Program-made: the position numbers and the translations under genes
Shown: piece after piece, positions 21,592 to 25,221 of the stretch
How the letters are laid out: the number at the start of each line of letters is the position of its first letter
Numbering within the stretch: position 1 is the first letter of the stretch
Origin: a virus
Length of the DNA: 25,221 nt
Virus record (IMG/VR): IMGVR_UViG_3300010151_000147
Span: 1-25,221 of that record
Strand: one strand, 5' to 3'
Notes under the pieces: generated by a model
Told to the model about the DNA's origin: nothing
Database searches by the model: none
Seen by the model: the letters and a program-made list of their open reading frames with translations, nothing else

Positions 21592-22145
21592 GATGATAAC
21601 TCCTTTAATCTATGTGCAACACGTAACATACGTTCATTAATTTTTGCAAATCGTTTTCCTGTCGCTTTCCAAAAATGACCAGATTGTACACCCATTTCAG
21701 TTTTTAAACGTAAATTATTAGTAACAATTTTTTCCATCTCTGCTAACATTTTGTTAACTTCCATAATACCTCTGTTAACTTTTTGCTGAGGGGTAGATGT
21801 AGGATCTTTCTTATAATCGCGGTAAGATACTTCTTGAAGTTCTTCCATGGTTGCCATCATTTTCTTATAAGTACTTTCAAAATGTTTATCAGCTGTTTTT
21901 GTTTTTTTATAATCGAATACTTCGGCATTATCCTTCTCATCTTCTTTACGTCCAAAAGCATGAGGTGTTTTTACAGGACCTTCACCGCCATCCATATTTC
22001 CGGTTACGTTAGCTTCATCCAATTCTTCATCTTTAGCAGCCTTTTTCATCGGTTCTTTTTTATCACCATCGCCGTCTATATCTAAATAATCTGGTTTAGA
22101 TTTTTCTTCTTTAAAAAATTGTTTCATTTCATCTAGCAATTTCAT
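21588..22145 (-). CDS. 185-aa charged protein with DxDxDG loop, likely head core protein
   Basis: The N-terminus has MKLLDEMKQFFKEEKSKPDY, then LDIDGDGDKKEPMKKAAKDE, which from memory recurs in marine T4-like virion proteins. DxDxDG at about residues 22-27 resembles a dockerin or EF-hand calcium loop. Residues 45-85 are polar and Gly/Asp-rich; the C-terminal half is helical and basic (VNRGIMEVNKMLAEMEKIV, GKRFAKINERMLRVAHRLKE). AGGAT lies about 8 bases before the ATG, 8 bases after the 86-aa gene stop. Likely an internal head component, processed or packaged with the core; no enzymatic motif seen. Confidence 0.75.
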   Translation of the reverse strand: MKLLDEMKQFFKEEKSKPDYLDIDGDGDKKEPMKKAAKDEELDEANVTGNMDGGEGPVKTPHAFGRKEDEKDNAEVFDYKKTKTADKHFESTYKKMMATMEELQEVSYRDYKKDPTSTPQQKVNRGIMEVNKMLAEMEKIVTNNLRLKTEMGVQSGHFWKATGKRFAKINERMLRVAHRLKELSS

Positions 22146-22153
22146 ATAATATC

Positions 22154-22414
22154 CTATTGTTGTCTTTTAAGTACATATATTACTGAACTAGTTCCGCCGG
22201 TAATTTTTGATACAGATAATTCATGTAATCCTATAGCCAGTTCATCTACACGAATTTTGCCACCCCCAGATAAACTAGCAGTAGCTCCGCCATGTGACTT
22301 TACCATAATAGCGCCGTAACCATACATTGATCCAGTGAAGTCAACTTGACCGCTGTTATATTCATATACTTCATAATATCGACCTGGATGTCCTAATGTT
22401 CTAAATTGACTCAT
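22154..22414 (-). CDS. 86-aa Gly/Ser-rich beta protein
   Basis: I recognise no named family. The sequence is short, glycine-rich and beta-like (YYEVYEYNSGQVDFTGSMYG, GAIMVKSHGGATASLSGGG, KIRVDELAIGLHELSVSK, SVIYVLKRQQ), with no cysteine or signal peptide. Such compact jelly-roll-like proteins serve as decoration or connector parts in phages, but the role here is not shown. It starts with a TAATG overlap on the 280-aa gene stop, so its translation probably depends on that gene. Confidence 0.72.
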   Translation of the reverse strand: MSQFRTLGHPGRYYEVYEYNSGQVDFTGSMYGYGAIMVKSHGGATASLSGGGKIRVDELAIGLHELSVSKITGGTSSVIYVLKRQQ

Positions 22415-23256
22415 TATTTAGTTCCTATATTTTTAAGTTCGTTAACTAATTCATAATATCGTAGCATTGTTAACACATCTTTATCTTGTATAGTATGTTG
22501 TTTAGACAGTTTATTTAATAAGTTAGAAACTTCTGTCAATTTGATACGAATTACTTTGCTAGGAATAGACGGTTTTAATTTTGAAATTATATTTTTTAAA
22601 TTCAATGTTTCAGTTAACACATATTTTTTTAATTTAACTGAATTTGTAACATTATTGATATACTCACGCAACATATGTTTCTGAGATTCATTTAATTTAG
22701 AATATTTTTCATTAAATTTATCAACAACTAATTTTGACGCTAGCATACGCACATCTTTATGTTCAGAAGCTAATGTCGGTTTTGACTCAACAATTTTGGT
22801 CTTAGTTTGTATATGCTCTATTAATGCAAATTTACTAGCTACATATTCAGCCGGATCATCTGCTTCAGCAAATTCAAATAATTTATATGTAGTTGCATGT
22901 GCTTTATAATTTATAATGCGTGATTTAAAAAACTCATCTAAATTATATACAGCTTTTAATTCTTTAATTAAATTATATTTATCTCGACGTAATTGAGTTT
23001 CGTTAAGTTGTCTACGAGTTCTTATCACTGCATCTAAGAATTTTGATGCTTTAGATTCTGATAAAAACTTTTCTTGAGCTATGGTACGATATAATTTTAA
23101 TTCTCTAGCCAATTCCGAATTAGAATTAAAATGCTTTTTTATTACGCGGAGCGCTTTTGAATTTTTATTATTCATTGTATCCGAAGCCACTTGTCGTACG
23201 AGTAATTCAAATATAATACCGGTATTTTTAACCTTGGAATGTTTTATTCGTTTCAT
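22414..23256 (-). CDS. Unrecognised 280-aa basic helical protein next to portal
   Basis: The protein is rich in Lys, Leu and Asn and predicted to be all helical, beginning MKRIKHSKVKNTGIIFELLV, with VRTRRQL-like basic segments and a C-terminal helix pair (IISKLKPSIPSKVIRIKLTE, EVSNLLNKLSKQHTI). There are no cysteines and no nucleotide-binding or catalytic motif. AGGG lies about 9 bases before the ATG. Placed between portal and the small core genes, it could be a head-assembly, neck or core protein. In T4 this position holds gp67/gp68, which are much smaller, so equivalence is uncertain. Confidence 0.75.
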   Translation of the reverse strand: MKRIKHSKVKNTGIIFELLVRQVASDTMNNKNSKALRVIKKHFNSNSELARELKLYRTIAQEKFLSESKASKFLDAVIRTRRQLNETQLRRDKYNLIKELKAVYNLDEFFKSRIINYKAHATTYKLFEFAEADDPAEYVASKFALIEHIQTKTKIVESKPTLASEHKDVRMLASKLVVDKFNEKYSKLNESQKHMLREYINNVTNSVKLKKYVLTETLNLKNIISKLKPSIPSKVIRIKLTEVSNLLNKLSKQHTIQDKDVLTMLRYYELVNELKNIGTK

Positions 23257-23285
23257 GAAAGTTCGCCCTGTATAATCATACTTTT

Positions 23286-23297
23286 TAATAAATATGC
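23286..23297 (-). promoter_or_regulatory. AT-rich GCATATTTATTA element before the 280-aa gene
   Basis: In the 66-base gap after portal the minus strand reads ATAGCATATTTATTAAAAAG. The ten bases GCATATTTAT also occur before the 104-aa gene (16016-16025). The element sits about 31 bases from the 280-aa start, like the phoH box. Possible phage promoter; chance is not excluded at this base composition. Confidence 0.28.
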
Positions 23298-23322
23298 TAT
23301 AGTTTTAGAAATCAATATATAA

Positions 23323-25203
23323 TTAATCCTCAATTAATTGTGATTCATCTAACATTGTACCTGAATCCGGTTCTTCGGTTTCTTTTAACAACGTCTGTTT
23401 TATAATTTTTGATGATTTCATTGAATTAATTAACGAATTAATTTGTATGTTTTCTGTACTTAATGGCGATCCTCCTCTATACTGATGCTGTAATGGAGAC
23501 TTATCTGTGGATAATGATTTACCTAATGCTTTAATAGCTAATGGATCTCGGCCATGGGGTGATTCATGTGATCCCCAAGACTGATGTTCTGGAGGGCGAC
23601 CTGTCCCAGCAACATGTTCTTGTTCTTGGCCTGGCAATAACCCGTCTTTATTAGCCACATGCATTGAAGCTATATCATGAGGAGTACCAAATGATTGATT
23701 AGTCTTTTTAGGATCATTACCTTCTGACTTAATTTGTTCTTTTCGGAAGTCTTGTTTTAAATCTTCAATTACCTGTTCTTGCTCTACTCGCCATTCATTT
23801 TGACTCAATCCAAATACATTTTCATATATCCATCGCTGTGAGAATAAAGTAGATTCTTTCATATTTGTAGCTAATCCAATCTTGCTTTCTAAAATTTCAA
23901 CTTTCTGTTTTTCATATACAATTGATGGATTAGTTAAAGATAATTCAAAATCAACTAAATCTGCATCTTTATAGCCTTGCGTATATAAATGTACAATTGC
24001 AATTTTAGTTAACTCTGATACAAATATTTTTTGTATACGTTCAATTGTTCTTGCAAATCTTACATCCTCGGCTGCTAAAGTTGCTTTACCTTCAACACCC
24101 TCATCATAACCTAAAAATGCTTTTGGTATTTTTAAAGCTGCAAATAATTTATTTTTTAAATAATCAATATCTTCAATTTGACCTTCTGATGATAATCCTG
24201 GCAATGCTTCAATTGATGTACCAGACTCTCCTCCACGTACTGGCATGAAATAATCTTCAATCATATTTTGCATATTAAATTTAAGATTATAATCTCCAGT
24301 TTTTTCATCTATATAAGGAACTTTTTTCATTTTATTAACAATTCCCTGAATATGATTATCTACTTCAGCTGGTGGTATATTTCCTACGTCGATTTTAAAT
24401 ATTCTACGTTCCGGTGCTCTCATTATACGATGTATTAACATCGCATCTTCCATAAGAGTTAATTGTTTAAATATTTTACGCGCAGGTTCTATCATTGATT
24501 TACCATACGGTAAAAAGTTTGTATCAGATAATAATCGAAAATGTGCTATCTCAAAAGGTTCAAATTCTTGCATCACGCCTTGGTTACCACGTCCATAATT
24601 ATGAGAGCCGCCACCATGAGTATTTTGTAATGAAAATTTATATGCATATGGATTTTCTTCATCAAACCCTTCTTCTCTTATAATTTCATATGCTGACATT
24701 GGCATTACATTAACAATACCGATTTCTTCTTCTATATCCAAATGTAAATAAAAATCGCCATATTTACATGCGTTACGAATCCATGGCCATAAATTATAAT
24801 CTATATTTAATATATCATAAAATAAATTTCTTAAAATTTTACGTACTTCATCATTTTGAGATGTGATAGTCAAAGTATCTCCGTCGGCATCTTTAACAGT
24901 AGATTCGTCAGCGTATATATCTAAAGCAGAAGATAAAATAGGGTCCATGTCCATACCTTCATAATCTGTAAATAATTCGATTTTTGATGTATGAAATGAT
25001 TGGTTTTGGTTATATGTACCAAATCCTGGTGATCCGCGGTGAACGCCGGAAAATCTATCCACATAACGTTTATTACTTAAATTTCCTGTTGATTGTAATC
25101 TATTTGCATCAACTGCTTTTAGTCTGTTTTTTGAGATTCTACGTACAACTACATTGGTTGCAAATAATCTACTTAATCGTGCTCTTAACGAAGTATCTGT
25201 CAT
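23323..25203 (-). CDS. 20: Portal vertex protein, T4 gp20-like
   Basis: The 626-residue protein forms the dodecameric portal for DNA packaging and tail joining. Recognisable segments of the gp20 family are DYEGMDMDPILSSALDIYAD near 80-100, WPWIRNACKYGDFYLHLDIE near 140-160, EPFEIAHFRLLSDTNFLPYG, PARKIFKQLTLMEDAMLIHR, IMRAPERRIFKIDVGNIPP, VRGGESGTSIEALPGLSSEG and LKNKLFAALKIPKAFLGYDE. It is longer than T4 gp20 (524 aa), mostly by a polar C-terminal extension of about 110 residues rich in Gly, His, Ser and Asp. The ATG lies within 20 bases of the window end and has only a weak AGG upstream. It heads the head-gene unit seen here. Confidence 0.95.
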   Translation of the reverse strand: MTDTSLRARLSRLFATNVVVRRISKNRLKAVDANRLQSTGNLSNKRYVDRFSGVHRGSPGFGTYNQNQSFHTSKIELFTDYEGMDMDPILSSALDIYADESTVKDADGDTLTITSQNDEVRKILRNLFYDILNIDYNLWPWIRNACKYGDFYLHLDIEEEIGIVNVMPMSAYEIIREEGFDEENPYAYKFSLQNTHGGGSHNYGRGNQGVMQEFEPFEIAHFRLLSDTNFLPYGKSMIEPARKIFKQLTLMEDAMLIHRIMRAPERRIFKIDVGNIPPAEVDNHIQGIVNKMKKVPYIDEKTGDYNLKFNMQNMIEDYFMPVRGGESGTSIEALPGLSSEGQIEDIDYLKNKLFAALKIPKAFLGYDEGVEGKATLAAEDVRFARTIERIQKIFVSELTKIAIVHLYTQGYKDADLVDFELSLTNPSIVYEKQKVEILESKIGLATNMKESTLFSQRWIYENVFGLSQNEWRVEQEQVIEDLKQDFRKEQIKSEGNDPKKTNQSFGTPHDIASMHVANKDGLLPGQEQEHVAGTGRPPEHQSWGSHESPHGRDPLAIKALGKSLSTDKSPLQHQYRGGSPLSTENIQINSLINSMKSSKIIKQTLLKETEEPDSGTMLDESQLIED

Positions 25204-25221
25204 AATTTACCTATATAAATA

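Noticed and set aside
23253-23279. Eight-codon leader ORF whose stop overlaps the 280-aa gene start
   Set aside because: The overlap is neat, but the ORF has no convincing ribosome site of its own and is short enough to occur by chance.

Overview
The window is a late (virion) gene block of an AT-rich, T4-like myovirus, with every supportable gene on the minus strand. Read in transcription order (high to low coordinates), the first half has the T4 head order: portal (gp20-like), small core-type proteins, prohead protease (gp21-like), scaffold (gp22-like) and major capsid protein (gp23-like). A PhoH-like ATPase and a series of repetitive fibre/adhesin-type proteins follow. The capsid, PhoH and repeat-protein styles resemble phages of aquatic, low-GC bacteria. 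Most genes have clear Shine-Dalgarno sequences (GGAG or AGGA types), which argues against a host that ignores such sites. The host itself cannot be named from this window; a SAR11-type marine bacterium is only one possibility.

Layout. (1) 25203-20029: portal, a basic 280-aa protein, an 86-aa beta-rich protein, a 185-aa charged protein with a DxDxDG loop, a 51-aa ORF, the protease, and two helical proteins of 123 and 137 aa. (2) 19972-19721: a ribosomal protein bS21 homologue, whose stop codon runs directly into an intrinsic terminator. (3) 19720-19533: an untranslated leader with a T4-late-like TATAAATG box and two hairpins, then scaffold and capsid, ending in a second strong terminator at 16752-16777. 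(4) 16694-15143: PhoH and two unrecognised proteins. (5) 15132-1: four genes for Ser/Thr/Gly-rich proteins. The last of these starts at 11673 and is still open at base 1, so it encodes at least 3891 residues.

How the genes work together: the portal nucleates the prohead, the scaffold and small core proteins template the shell, and the protease cleaves core and capsid to allow maturation. The second half probably builds tail, fibre or adhesin parts that touch the host. bS21 is the one gene aimed at the host translation machinery, and it sits between protease and scaffold.

The most unusual content is the giant ORF. It carries about 16 recurring 'EPxG' module signatures in tandem (about 170 aa per module), with two alternating module types and DNA-level near-identity between distant copies. 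One discoidin-like domain is inserted into the array. Its N-terminus has a stand-alone paralogue in the gene just upstream. No tRNA, rRNA, CRISPR or insertion sequence was seen, and no stretch over 300 bases lacks a gene.
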